From Mesomycoplasma ovipneumoniae ATCC 29419 (GTDB lineage: Bacteria > Bacillota_I > Bacilli_A > Mycoplasmatales > Metamycoplasmataceae): a stretch of DNA of 64,000 nucleotides. The DNA is taken from positions 372,001 through 436,000 of the forward strand of contig NZ_CP118522.1 in the NCBI RefSeq assembly GCF_028885435.1, written 5' to 3'. Below, piece by piece: positions 49,156 to 60,954 of the stretch (its first letter is position 1; each line of letters starts with the position of its first letter). The notes beneath the pieces were generated by a model. It had not been told where the DNA came from and did not search any database. It saw nothing but the letters and a program-made list of their open reading frames with translations. Position numbers and translations under genes: made by a program.

Positions 49156-50083
49156 AAAATTACTATTTTCTGTTAGCTTATTAACATTTTTATCAGCTGG
49201 TTTTTTAGCTAGTTGTGCTCAGCCTTCAAATCAGCCAACTAATTACCAAGCTAAATACGAAAAATTTGCAAAAAATGATATAGTTCAGCAAGAAAAAGCT
49301 GAGCCTTTTTTAGAAAACAGTATTATCAATCAACTTTTAGATAAAATTTATGAAAATGCTGACTCAAAAGAGCAACTAATAAACCGAATTTCAACGATTG
49401 ATTCTGATAACTATTTAAACGATTTAGCCTTTAATTTAAGCTTTTATAACACAATAAACAACTCACCAAGTGATTCAATAATTGGTGGTTTTGGAAGAGG
49501 TAATTCTAACCCTGTTTTGTTTGAAAAAGCGAAATTTAGCGTTAATGAACTTTTTGAAAACAATTGACTTTGGCTTTTAAAAAATTTGAATTCTGCTGTT
49601 TTTGTCCGTGGTCTGGCAAAAATTGACCAATTTCAGCAACAAAATGATGAACTAAATATCGGTCTTAGAAATGAAGCTTTAAAAAACAGTTTTTATCAAC
49701 CTAATTCAAATAAATTTATTGACATTGCAATTGTAAAATCGCCGGGCGAAATTGATCCAGAGACAAATATTGAAACTAAAACTTATCAAGTTTTCCTTTT
49801 AAATCAAGATAATTTTATTTTTAATATAACTATTAAAAAAGAGCTCAAAAACCAAAAAATGCTTAATTTAGAAGCAACTTTAAGTCCTTGACTTCAAATT
49901 TACCCTAAATTTATCGACCAAAAAACTGAAAAATTCCCACTGCAAGAATATGCAAGAATTACTACAAACTACCGAAGTGGCGTTGCAGGTGTTAGCGTTC
50001 CTCTTGTTGAAAAACTAATTTTCGAAGAAAATCTTGGTGGAAATGTTTTATATTATACTCTAGTTGACTTTCAAAAAAAGTAA
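49142..50083 (+). CDS. second lipoprotein of the ABC operon
   Basis: 313 residues. Signal LLTFLSAGFLASC gives the lipobox with Cys25. It overlaps the previous gene by 14 bases, with AAGGAAAA as ribosome site. Its segment SVNELFENNWLWLLKNLNS is matched in style by SYLSKNWLFLLENIDK in the preceding lipoprotein, suggesting the two are distant paralogues. Function unknown. Confidence 0.75.
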
Positions 50084-50221
50084 GATAGTTTATTAAAAAA
50101 AATTTATTTTTTTATTGGTTTTTTTTATTTTCATGTATAATTTTAAATCGATAGATAAAATTAATTTTTAGATTCTTTCAAGAAATATAAAATACCTAAT
50201 TTTTTAAAAAAAGGAGTAAAA

Positions 50222-51106
50222 ATGGCATATTTAGACAAAAAAAGGAAAGATGGCTTATTGCAAAGCGACGCATTTTACAATGAGCTCTTTCTTGGTTTGT
50301 TTGGATTTGGTTTTTGGTATTTGGGTAGAATAAGTCTAGCAATTATTAGATTTACCTTTACTCTCGTTGGTCTTTTAATGATTTTCATTTCCCAAATGAT
50401 GTATTTAGGATCAACAGCCCAAGACGAAATTGCAAGAGATGTCCAAATTTTAACAATCACAGGTGGAGTAATTCTTGGTCTATCTGTAATTTGAAACATA
50501 ATCACCTTAATTATGATTTTCACCGCTGATCTTCGAGACGGAAAAAGTGTTAAAATTGTTCACTGAGGAACAGAAGTTGAAGATAACCCTGAATTAGAAA
50601 ACGAATTTGACAATCCTCCTGTTGAACAACCTGAACCTGTAAGTGTTGTACCAATGGAACAAGAACCTGCTTTTGATGAACCATTAGATTTACAAGTTCA
50701 AACAACTGAAGAAGAATATGTAGAACCAGAAGAACCTGTTTTTGTACAGCCTGAGCCTGAAATTTATGTTGAACCAGAGCCAGTTTATGAAGAACCTGTT
50801 TTTGAGCCAACTTACTACGAAGCACCAGCTGAACAAGTTTATGTTGAACCACAAGTAGAAATAGAACCAGAACCTGTTGTTAATTTAGAAGAAAATCTTG
50901 ATATTGCAAGACAAATTGAAATTATTAATGCTGAACAAGTTCAAGCAAGTCAATTAAACATTGTTCACGAAATGGAAATTCCTGTTGATTTACACAATTT
51001 AAAACACATTCACCACACTACATTTACCATTGAAGAAATTGAGAGTGGAATTGTTGATGAGCACTTTGAAATTCGTGGACAACATGATATCAATTGCCAT
51101 TCATAA
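50222..51106 (+). CDS. membrane protein with Pro/Glu-rich cytoplasmic repeat region
   Basis: 294 residues. A TM2-like start has two helices (LGLFGFGFWYLGR, then FTFTLVGLLMIFISQMMYL) and a third at about 79-103. Residues about 125-215 are an acidic PE/VEP repeat (YVEPEEPVF, YVEPEPVYEEP). The last 60 residues are conserved-looking and His-rich (HIHHTTFTIEEIE). TATAAT-like box near 50135 and AAGGAG ribosome site. The repeat resembles the Pro/acidic domains of mycoplasma cytoskeletal proteins. Role not known. Confidence 0.7.
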
Positions 51107-51138
51107 AAAAATAATTAAAAATAGTTATCTATTTTAAT

Positions 51139-51744
51139 ATGCGATTAAGAAATATTCCAGATGCACTTGAAAGAATTCAAAAACATAATTTACTAGTTGA
51201 AAATCCAATATTTGTTGATGATTCTTGAATAATAGAAGTAGGAATGGGTAAAGGGCAAATGATTACAAAACTTGCTTTTGAAAATCCTTCTAAAAAGTTT
51301 TTAGGTGTTGAAAAATTTCCCTCTGCTGCTGTTAAATCTTTAAAATATGTTGATGCTTATAATTTAAAAAATTTTTTCATCATTATATGTGATGCAAAAA
51401 ATTTATTGTCAATGTTGAACGGAAAAGTAAGTCAGCTATGGCTTACTTTTCCTGATCCTTGGCCAAAGAAAAAACACTATAAGCGTAGACTTACTTACAA
51501 ACTTTTTCTTGATATTTATAAAGAAATACTAACAAAAAATGGTCTTCTAAAATTAAAAACAGATAACCAAAAATTTTTCCAGTACTCAATTGAATCCTTA
51601 GAACAAAATGGTTGAAAAATAATCTACCAGACTAATGATTTGCTAAATTCTTCGCGCGTTAGCGAAAATGTTATGACTTCTTATGAAGAAAAATGAGTTG
51701 GACTTGGTTATAAAATCCAGTATTTAGAAGCCACTTTTAATTAA
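51139..51744 (+). CDS. trmB: tRNA (guanine-46-N7) methyltransferase
   Basis: 201 residues, typical of TrmB. The SAM loop is IIEVGMGKGQMI and the acidic end of strand 2 is GVEK. The family hallmark TFPDPWPKKKHYKRRL is present, as is the C-terminal SYEEKW element. Methylates N7 of G46 in the tRNA variable loop. Starts 32 bases after the membrane protein gene, with no clear ribosome site. Confidence 0.93.
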
Positions 51745-51916
51745 ACTAAGATTTTTCTAATATTTTTTAGACTGCTTTTTTATCAAATTAGTGCATTAAT
51801 TTAAGATAACTTTTTTTATATTTATTTTTCAAAAAAATATAGTTTTTAGGCTATAATTTCTATAACAAAACTTTTAAGCTATATATAATTAATTTAGTAA
51901 GGCTCACATATTTACA
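51745..51916 (+). promoter_or_regulatory. promoter region of pepA
   Basis: GGCTATAATTTC puts a TATAAT at about 51852-51857, some 60 bases before the ATG. The ribosome site is weak (AAGGCTCAC). No gene seen. Confidence 0.6.
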
Positions 51917-53290
51917 ATGAAAAAATTCTCAGAAATTTTTGTCAAATACTCCAATAAATTTGAATCAAATAGGATAACAATCGAACCTGTCTATTTTGAC
52001 TCGCAAATCCCAATGCTATTAAAAGAAGACCTTGCAATCACTGAATATCTTGGCCAAAATAAAGCATATATTAATTTAGGTTCGCGCACAAAAGAATTTA
52101 CACCTTCAAGATTTCGCAAAATCGCACAAAAACTAGCTAATTACCCACGAGATATCCAAATTGATTTTGATAAATTTCCAAATAGCTTCCTTCGTTATTT
52201 AATTGAAGTTGTTGCCTTTGTTCGTTCTGATATTTTTTCCCTAAGAGCAGAATATGATAAACAGCGAACAAAATACCGTGATATTTTAGTTGTCTCAAGT
52301 TATTTAGATGAATTAAAACCGATAATTAATAAATACCAAATAATCAATAATGCTGTAAATTATGCTCGCTATTATCAAAATATCCCGCCAAACATTGCCT
52401 CTTCAGAGTTTTTAGCAGCTGAAATACAGAAAAAAATTTCCCAAAACCCTAAATTAACTGTAAAAGTTCTTGGCGAGTCAGAAATCCGTAAATTAGGGAT
52501 GAATTTACTTTTAGCTGTAAATCGTGGCTCAACTTATGATGCAAAACTTGTTGTTATTTCTTATGATGGACTACCAGGAAGTCAATATAAAACTGCTTTT
52601 GTTGGAAAAGGGATAACTTTTGACTCTGGTGGATATAATATAAAAACTGGTACGTATATGAATGACATGAAATACGACATGTCAGGGGCAATAATTTGTG
52701 CCGCTGCTATTGATGCCCTTTCAAAATTTAATCCACTAGCTAATGTTGTTGCCGTCTTACCACTAACAGACAACCGCCTAAATGGTGATGCAAATACACC
52801 TGATTCTGTTTGAAAATCAAAAAATGGTAAAACTGTTGAAATTAACAACACTGATGCCGAAGGTCGTTTGATTTTAGCAGATGCAATAACATATGCAATT
52901 CGTGAAGAAAATGCAACCGAAATTATTTCTGTTGCAACTCTAACAGGTGCAATTCGTGTTGCTCTTGGTGAAACTTTTACTGGCGCATTTGCTAATGATG
53001 ACAAAATTTGAAAAAGTTTTAATGAGGCATCAAAAGAAGCTGGCGAATTAATTTGAAGAATGCCACTACATCTAGATTTTGCCCAAAATATTCGTGATTC
53101 AAAAGTAGCAGATCTAAAAAACACTGATTTTTCCGGTAAAGCTGGCTCATCATCTGCTGCAATGTTTATTGCTGAATTTGTCGAAGACAAACCATTTCTT
53201 CATTTAGATATTGCCGCAACCGCCTTTGTTCGTAATCTTCCAACTGGTGTAATGGTTAAAAGTCTAGTTGAATACATTTTAACAAAGTAA
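51917..53290 (+). CDS. pepA: leucyl aminopeptidase (M17)
   Basis: 457 residues. The metal and catalytic motifs are complete: [14 protein letters not shown], then MKYDMSGA, and [13 protein letters not shown] with the bicarbonate-site Arg. C-terminal conserved [16 protein letters not shown] cytosolic dizinc exopeptidase that releases N-terminal amino acids from peptides, the main amino acid source of these auxotrophs. The N-terminal domain is short, as in other mycoplasma M17 enzymes. Its own promoter and terminator make it a single-gene unit. Confidence 0.95.
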
Positions 53291-53311
53291 AAATTCTAAA
53301 TTAATCTCATT

Positions 53312-53339
53312 AAAAAAGATAGCACTGGCTATTTTTTTT
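53312..53339 (+). terminator. pepA terminator
   Basis: AAAAAAGATAGC pairs with GCTATTTTTTTT (one mismatch), four-base loop, ending in a T8 run, 22 bases after the stop. Confidence 0.75.
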
Positions 53340-53350
53340 AATTATTTTTT

Positions 53351-53388
53351 AACTGTTTTTAGTTAGTTTGAGCTAGTTAAAAACAGTT
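53351..53388 (-). terminator. terminator facing the DUF262 gene
   Basis: AACTGTTTTTAGTTAG and CTAGTTAAAAACAGTT pair at 14 of 16 positions around TTTGAG. On the minus strand T-rich sequence follows. About 80 bases after the stop at 53471. Confidence 0.6.
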
Positions 53389-53470
53389 TTGATTTAAATT
53401 ATTCTTGGTAATAAACTGCCAGACCCGACCAAAAATAGCATTCAAAACTCTAAAAAACGCTTTAATTTAT

Positions 53471-56400
53471 TTAGTTTTTTATCTTTTTACCAAAGAAAAT
53501 TTCAAAATAAATCTCGAATATTTGTTTAGTTCTATTATTAATTAGTTGTTCAATTTTTTTAAAATCCTCTTTATATTTTTCAAGATTTTTAGGATCTTTA
53601 TCAGCGGGGTCAATTTCATAATAAAGACCTTTATTGCAAAGACTTTCTAATTTAGAATTTCCGTTTTTATCAACCACACCTTGAATCAAAACATCCTGTA
53701 CATTTTGGCAGATTTGTTCAGAATTTTTATTTTGCTTTCTTGAATTAGTATCTTTATGAAGAAGTATTAAGTTTCCGATTTTTTGTACTATTTTATTGTA
53801 CTTTTCTTCGTAACTTTTGTCGTTGTTTATTAAAAAACCTATATTATAATCTTTGCTAGGATTTTGCGGAAAAAAGTGATCAACTGAAATAGGATCATCT
53901 GTATTATTGTATAAATTCGTTAATTGACTTGTAAATTCAGTCTCAAAATGTTTATCCTTTTTATATTTTGGATGAATTTCTCCATTATTTCTAAGGCTAA
54001 TTCGTACTCTCAAAATAACATTTTTTTTTAAATTTTTATCATTTTTGCCTTCTTTATCTATGAAGGCTATAAAATTTTCAGAATTAATATCATCACTTGC
54101 ATTTGTCGGCGATTCTACTAATTTGTGATAAAGTTCTTTGTCATTTTTTAAAAAACTTGGATTATTTTTTTGTTGCAACAACATCGTATAGATTCCTTTT
54201 CTTAATGATTGGCCACGAAAATTACTGTAATAAATAATTTTAGACTTTTCAATTTGAAATAAAACAGAACTAAATAACTCTAAATTTTCTTTTTTCTCGG
54301 TCAAGTCTAGACCATCATCAAAAATCTCAAATTCCTTTATTGCGCTTTGGATTATTAATGAATACGGGTTGTTAGCACCTTTTTTTGAAATCATATTGAT
54401 TTGTAAATTTATAAAAGCTAGTTCATTTCTATGAATTGTTTCTTTAAATTTTTGGATTAAAACTTTTATGCCGTCGTTGTCAGTTATATCTTTTTTACCT
54501 GATAAAACATTTATATGTCCGACATATGCATATTCAAAAACTAATATCTTTTTAACAAATTCTTCTAGCGTTTCTTTAGTTAATGCCTTGTTATTTGTTC
54601 ATTTATTTAATAAATTATCAAGTTGTTGGTATAAGGAAAATAAATTATTCTCTGTATTTTGGGTATTGAATTCATCCTTAATAAAATATTGTTGATTTTG
54701 CAAAAATGCCCCTAGTTTCTTTTTATTTTCTTTTTCTCCACCATAACAAAAATATTTTTTTATCAGTTTGACATATGGAATTTGTTCTTGTTGGGATTCT
54801 TCATTTACCCTTGAGGCAATTAAATCAACCACATCAATTGGTTTTGATTGAACATTTATACTAATAAAAAGTTTTGCAAATTGCTTATCTTTAATTTCCG
54901 AAATTCTAATTAATGTTAATAAAATCTTATTCAGAATAAAATTTGTAAAATCATTTATTCAGCCTACTGAGTTTTTATTAGTTTTAATTTCTCATAATTT
55001 TTCTAAAATTTTTTGTATATTATTGGAAAAAATAGGGTCGTCCATTTTTCCATTATTTTTAAAAAAATTTAGCAAAGGGGTGTATTGGCTATTGTTTTTA
55101 GAAAAGTTTTCTAATATTTTGCTTATTGTTTGATAAATGCTCGCCTGTTCTAAAAATATATTTTCGTCACGGTGGCTCGCCATCTTTAGTATACTGATCA
55201 AAATTAAGAGAATAGAAACAGTTCTTTGTTGCCCATCAACAATTCAAAACCCCTCGCTTGCTTTTTTTTCAGCAAAAATAATCGTGTTTAAAAACAAAAA
55301 GTCTTCTTTAGTATCAAACTCCTTGAAAATTAGGTCAAAAAAATTCGCTATTAGACCAGGATCTCAAGTATAATTTCTTTGAAAAAAAGGTAAATAGATT
55401 TTGTATTCATGAAATTTTTGTAAATATTCTTGTACTGTTATTGTTTCTGAAGACACATTTTTGCTTTTTTCTCTTGCTAAATTAATATTATTATCATTTT
55501 TGAAATAATTCTTTTTTATTTCAGTCTTCATTATTTCATTAATCCAGCTTTTATTTGTTTTACTTTTTATTGGTTCATCATCTTCATTTACATCTTCATC
55601 TTCGTCTTCATGTTCGTCTTCGTCTTCATCATTCACATCAACAACTTCAAATTCATCTTTCATATCAAGGACTTCGCTATTATTTTTATTTAGTTTTTCA
55701 TCATTTATTACTAAATCTTCTGTGTTAATGAATTTAGACTCATTATTTTTTATTTTGTTGTTAACTACTAAATTTTGGGAATTTTGAATTTCACCATTTT
55801 CTAAAATTTCTATTGTTTTTTGTAGATAATTTCCTATTTTGCTTTTGAGGATGTTTCTTTCTTGATCATTTTTTATATCTTCCATTATTGGTATTCAAAG
55901 GCTACCAAAACTTTCAATAGCACCTTTTATAACATCATCATTTTTACCACTGTTTTTTACTAAAATTTCTTTATATTTGCTATTAAGATACAAAGCATCA
56001 AATGATAAAAGTAAATTAAAACAAATTGAATTTAATTTTTTATCAATGGCTTTGCTTGCTTTTTTGAATGAAGATATATATTTTTCAAATGAATTTAAAG
56101 CGATATTTTTAATATGATTATGCCTAAAAGTTGAATTTCCATCTCATTCATCGCGATTCTGTTTATAAAAATTGGCTAAATCCTTCTTAATCTTAAGTCT
56201 AATAAGAGGAGGATCATTTTTTTTATTCATAGATACAATTTGAAGACCTTCAAGTATGTCAATACGTTGACGAAATGTTGACCAGGATATGTACTTTTGT
56301 CGTTGTCAATCTTTAGTAGTAATTTTTTTGTGTGCAAATTGTGAGCAAGGAACTATTTTCTTATTATCTACTTTATAATCTAAATACTTTTTGTCGATTA

Positions 56401-56521
56401 TTGGGCCTAAATCTTCTATAAAAGGTTTGATATATGCAAATATAGCAGTACCAATTTTTCATGGCTTTAAGTTATTATTTTTTGCACTATTTCCATTTTT
56501 ATTAGCTTTTTTCTTGGCCAT
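53471..56521 (-). CDS. GmrSD-like DUF262/DUF1524 nuclease
   Basis: 1,016 residues. The N-terminal ~210 residues are not recognised (basic, with a possible winged-helix pattern around WQRQKYISWSTFRQRIDIL). Residues about 290-312 are an extreme Asp/Glu run. DUF262 motifs follow: LPFFQRNYTW at 377-386 and WIVDGQQRTVSILLIL at 426-441, the DGQQR nucleotide-binding loop of the ParB/Srx fold. The C-terminus has a DUF1524 HNH pattern: SVDHFFPQNPS with Asp881/His882, and IGNLILLHKDTNSRKQNK at about 915-932. Known: proteins with this pair (GmrSD, BrxU, SspE) cut foreign DNA, often modified DNA, in an NTP-dependent way. AAGGAG start site. Directly downstream of a C5-cytosine methyltransferase. Confidence 0.82.
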
Positions 56522-56538
56522 AATTCTCCTTGTCGATC

Positions 56539-57732
56539 TTATAAATTAAATTTATTAGCGCTTCTAAAATTGTTACTATAATAGAATTTCCTGGCTTGGC
56601 GATATAATGATTCTTTTGTTAATATATTTTTTGAAATTAAAGGACCGAGCCTTTCAAAGTCACTATTTTCAAAACCCATTAATCTAAAAGCTTCACGATT
56701 TGAGATAAAACGATAGTTTAGTTTTTTTTCTAAATTATTTTCAAATTTAATAATCCCGGTGTTTGGATTTCTGTCTTGCTTGGTTGTCAAGGTTCTAATA
56801 ATAAAATTTTTTGACTCATTAATTTTTTCAACTTTTTCGACCATCCTAATTCGTGATGGAGTCGCGTTAATTAAAAAGCCAGCATTTTCACTATTTTTTG
56901 AATCAAAGTTAAAAATCGATTGAAAAATTTTCTTCCTTTTATCCAAATTGGCCGAAATATCCTGGCCTAAATTTAAGATATATTTTTTAAATTCTAAGTC
57001 GCTGGCAAAAGGTGTTTTTATTTCTTTTAGAAAACTAACAGCAAAAACTCGATTTCTTTTTTGAATTGAGCCAAAATTGAGTCCATTTAATATTGCAGTA
57101 AAAGTTTTATAACCTTCTTGTTCCAAAGTTTCTTTTCACTTTTTATATTGATTAATAAATTTTTTTGATATCAAATTAGGTACATTTTCCATTAAAAGGT
57201 ACTTTGGCTTAGTCTTCATTCCCTTAATTAGCGAATAAACATTTCAAATAAGAGAACTTGTTGAATTTTTATCAAAAATACCATTAGCACGACCCATGTT
57301 AGCAATCGAAAGACCTTGGCAAGGAAAAGAATAAGTGACAAAATCAGGCGCTAAGCGATTAATTTCTTCTACATTTAAATTTGTAATTGAGCCTAAATTA
57401 TTGCTTTTTATAATTGAAGCCACAAGAATTTTTTTAAAAGTTAAATCTTTTCTTGTTATTTGTGAAGGTCTTTTTGAATCTAGTGACAATTCAAAATTTT
57501 TTAAAAAAAAATTTATTTTTTCTGGTGAACTAAGTTGATTTTTTTTTAAAATTTTATCAACATCAGACAAAACATTATGATGGATTTGAGCATATGTAAT
57601 AATTGATCGAGCATCTCAATCAACTGTGGCAACAATTTCAAAAAATTTTTTCTTGCCTTTTTCAAAATTAGCAATAGCTTTTGCTTGTGCCCCAATTCCA
57701 GAAAAGGTTTCTAATACCTTAATCCTAGACAT
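56539..57732 (-). CDS. C5-cytosine DNA methyltransferase with frameshifted C-terminus
   Basis: 397 residues. Motif I is LETFSGIGAQ at 7-16. Motif IV is SFPCQGLS with the catalytic Cys138. Motif VI is LMENVPNL. The C-terminal FRLMGF segment is also present. The last 20 residues (RQARKFYYSNN) replace the expected motif X: one base earlier the DNA encodes QAGNSIIVTI, so a single extra C near 56592 has shifted the frame. In the ancestral frame the gene would continue to about 56502, overlapping the DUF262 gene by about 20 bases. As written the enzyme lacks motif X and may be inactive. AAGGA ribosome site. A TA16 tract lies just upstream. Confidence 0.82.
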
Positions 57733-57765
57733 TAGAAATCCTTTTTGTTTGGGTTTTATTAATGT

Positions 57766-57804
<39 letters not shown>

Positions 57805-57917
57805 CCAAAATTAACAATTTTTATCATATTAGTAAATTATACACAGTATATTGAACTTTTTTGGAAAAATAGCCTAATATCAAATATTTTTTTATTATGA
57901 ACTAAAGCTGGGAATGT

Positions 57918-58205
57918 TTATAATTTTGAAACTACAGATTTAATTTCTTGATAAGTGTCTAAATCAATAAGTCTAAAAAACGGCGTTAATTTGCCTTTTT
58001 TTAATTTTTTACCCCTATACAAGCCAACAATTTTGTTTTTGTAAAATAGAGGAGAACCTGACGAACCTTGCGTGTAGCTGATATCTTGAACAAAAACATT
58101 TTCTTTATCCAATTCAGCGATTTTGTCATTTACATAAAATAATGTTTTTAATGTTTTGGGTTTAAAATCTTCGTTTAAGACCACAAGAAAACCTAGGGCT
58201 TATTA
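57918..58205 (-). pseudogene. C-terminal remnant of a trypsin-like serine protease
   Basis: About 95 codons. The motif ISYTQGSSGSPLFYKNKIVG is the nucleophile segment (GxSGSP) of chymotrypsin/HtrA-type proteases. It is preceded by a strand (LFYVNDKIAELD), so the Ser is present while the His and Asp parts are gone. Upstream in frame a TAA lies right before ALGFLVVLNED, and the only candidate start is GTG at 58184 without a ribosome site. Reads as a truncated gene. Confidence 0.6.
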
Positions 58206-58386
58206 TACTAAAATATCAATAAAATAAGGATTTTTTTAAGCATTTGATGCTTGTATAATTCTTATATATTTATGGTATAATAAATTATACAATTTTCTAT
58301 AATGGAGGTAAATAGGGTTATTTAATTAATATTCATAAGCGTATATTAAAAAAAGGCTAAATATCCGTTATTTAATCAATTTAAAA
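58206..58386 (+). promoter_or_regulatory. promoter and long leader of the paired membrane-protein genes
   Basis: TATAAT at 58276-58281. A mini-ORF ATG GAG GTA AAT AGG GTT ATT TAA (58302-58325) precedes the true start at 58387 by about 60 bases. The true start itself has no visible ribosome site. Confidence 0.45.
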
Positions 58387-59505
58387 ATGAACAAAAAATT
58401 TAATTATGATAATTCCATAAAATTTATAATACTTTTTTTATTGTCAATTTTTAAAACAATAATTTTTGTTGTAGGTGTTATTTTAACTGGTATTAGCGGT
58501 GTTGATGGCGAACAAACAATTGGATCAGATTCGACAACACCAATTGGAAGATTAAAAACTACAATAAGTGGTATATTTGGATTATTATTTCTTGCCTCAT
58601 TGGGTTTGCGTATCTTTTTTGCTTGAAATTTAAAGAATGATGAAGTCTTTAGACAAACTGGGCTAGATGTTAAGCAATATTCGATTGGTTTTGCGCTTAT
58701 TCCTTTAATTACTTCAATTTTATTAATTACTAAGTCGCTTAGAGATAAAATTTCAATTGGCAATGACTGAACTACAAGGCAATTAATACTTAAATGAAAA
58801 ATTATTAACTTTATTAAGGATTTGGTTGTTCTTCTTTGGCTTTCCTCGATTGTACTTGCTATTGTTTCGTTAATTCTTCGCTCTAGCACAAATAATACAA
58901 TGTTTGAAGAATTTAATGATGTTGTAATTATAATAATCTTTGTTGGGATTTTCTATTTTTTAATTCCATTTTATTTTTTGGCTTCCTATTCTCTTAAAAT
59001 ATACAGATTAATCAACAAAAGAGAAAAAACTTATTGGGAATCAGCTACTTACGTTTTTTTCATGCCATTTTTTTACTTCAATGCTTGAAAAAATGTTTTG
59101 AGACTTTCTAAAAAATTAAAAATTACAGAAAATAAACTAACAAGCCAAAATGAAGTAGAAACACAAGTAATTAATAACAAAATTAGTCGACAATTTTATC
59201 AATTTACAATTGTAAAAAATATATTCTATTTAATTTTTCTTATAATTTTTACAGCGACAATGTCGCTAGCTATAACTAAAAATGAAATTTTTCGTAACAC
59301 TGGTGTTAGTCTAATTTTCTTTAATTTATTTAATATTTCGACTATGACTTACCTTATATACATTGGGCCTCGTTATTTAGCAGATTCTGTTAACATGCAT
59401 TCCAAACGAGCTTGACTAATTTTATATATTTTAGACGTTTTTGTTCCTATAGTTTCAATTTATAACCTGATAAAATATAAGCAAAACAAGACTATTTTAG
59501 TTTAA
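58387..59505 (+). CDS. polytopic membrane protein (paralogue A)
   Basis: 372 residues with about seven helices. It starts MNKKFNYDNSIKFIILFLLS, and later shows the conserved LGLRIFFAWNLKNDEVF. The C-terminus is YILDVFVPIVSIYNLIKYKQ. It shares the motifs IDVFVPIVSIYNLI, WTTRQLI-KWKIIN and R(I/S)xFAWNL with the next gene, so the two arose by tandem duplication. No family recognised. No ribosome site before the start. Confidence 0.75.
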
Positions 59506-59690
59506 TTATTATCATAATTTTATATTCTACTATTAATTTTTTATTAAGTAATTGTGAAAAAAAATATCTTATTTTAAAATACTTTTTTACATATTCTGGT
59601 TTTACAAACTTAGAGTTTAGACAAATTATACTAAATAACCAATTAAAAATATAAAATTACCTAGCCGGTAAATTTAAAAATAATTGAAAT

Positions 59691-60875
59691 ATGACGAATT
59701 TAACTAATCTAATAAAAGAAAAAAAATTAAATGATAAAAATTCTAGAAAATTTTGAATTTTGTTTGTTTTGTCAATAATTAAAACAATGTTTTTTCTTTC
59801 GCTAGTTGTTTTAGGAAGTAGTTCATATGATTATACTACTAGACTGAGTTCACACAGAAAAAGTGATGTTGACCTAGACTCTTTAATGGGAAGAGTATTA
59901 ATGACAATACTTTTAATAGCTATTTTTTTGTTTTTCATTTCATTATTTTTTCGGATTTCTTTAGCTTGAAATTTAAGGGATGATGAAATTCTTAAACAAT
60001 CTGGTATAAATCTTAAACAATTTTCAAATGCTTTTTTACTTTTCCCTTTAACTGTGTCGATTTTATTAATTAATAACTCGTTTAGTTCAAAAAATACAAT
60101 TGCCAATCATTGAACTACTAGACAACTAATAACTAAATGGAAAATTATTAATCGTTTTGTTTTATTGACTCTATTTTTTGCCATATTATTGGCTATAATT
60201 TTTACATATGGGTTATCCTCTAGTGGTATTAGGCAAATCGATAATAATTTTATTAGAAATTTTGCAGATGTTCTACGGGCAATATTCGCTTTTACATTTT
60301 GGTTTGCGTGAATTTTACTTTTTTCATTAGCTTCTTATTTGTTCAAAATATATAAATCAATTGATAAAACTGAAGAGGCAAATCAAACATCTACTATTTT
60401 AGCTTTTTTTGCGAGTTTTTTGGGACGCTACGGTCGGTTGTTTTACAGAAACACCAAAACTGTAAGTTTTGATTCGAACATATCGCATATAGAAGAAGAA
60501 TTAAAGACAAATGAAGAAATAATAACAGAAGAATCCAAAACCAAAACTAATTGAGAATTTTACAAATTCTCAATTATCAAAAATATATTTCATTTTATTT
60601 TTATTATCCTTTTTATGATAGCAGCCATAGTTTTACTAGTTGTGCCTACTAATCAACTTATTGACCAAAAAGCCAGTATTGGCATTTTGTTTGGTTTATT
60701 TAGTATTGCATTTTCACTTTATTTTTTTTACATAGTACCGCGTTATATTGCAAATTTTTCAAGTCTAACAAAAAATGGTTTTTATATAATTTTGTATATC
60801 TTAGACATTTTTGTGCCTATAGTTTCAATTTATAACCTAATAAAATATAAGCAAAATAAGAGTATTTTAGTTTAA
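59691..60875 (+). CDS. polytopic membrane protein (paralogue B)
   Basis: 394 residues, seven to eight helices, collinear with paralogue A from end to end: RISLAWNLRDDEILKQSG, NHWTTRQLITKWKIINRF, and the ending ILDIFVPIVSIYNLIKYKQ. The hydrophilic loop (residues about 245-290, Glu/Thr-rich) is longer than in A. Start also lacks a clear ribosome site. The 185 bases between the genes contain no other ORF. Confidence 0.75.
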
Positions 60876-60909
60876 ATTTTAGTATTTTTTGTTTTAATTA
60901 ATTAGAATA

Positions 60910-60945
60910 AAATTCAGACAGGCTTTAGTTAGCCTGTCTGAATTT
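60910..60945 (+). terminator. terminator of the paired membrane-protein genes
   Basis: Perfect 15-bp stem AAATTCAGACAGGCT/AGCCTGTCTGAATTT with a six-base loop, 35 bases after the stop. Nearly the same hairpin ends tkt at 40165-40201. Confidence 0.88.
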
Positions 60946-60954
60946 CTAATATTG

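Noticed and set aside
50550-50852. 100-codon minus-strand ORF rich in Leu/Val/Gln
   Set aside because: Mirror of the Pro/Glu-rich repeat coding region on the plus strand.
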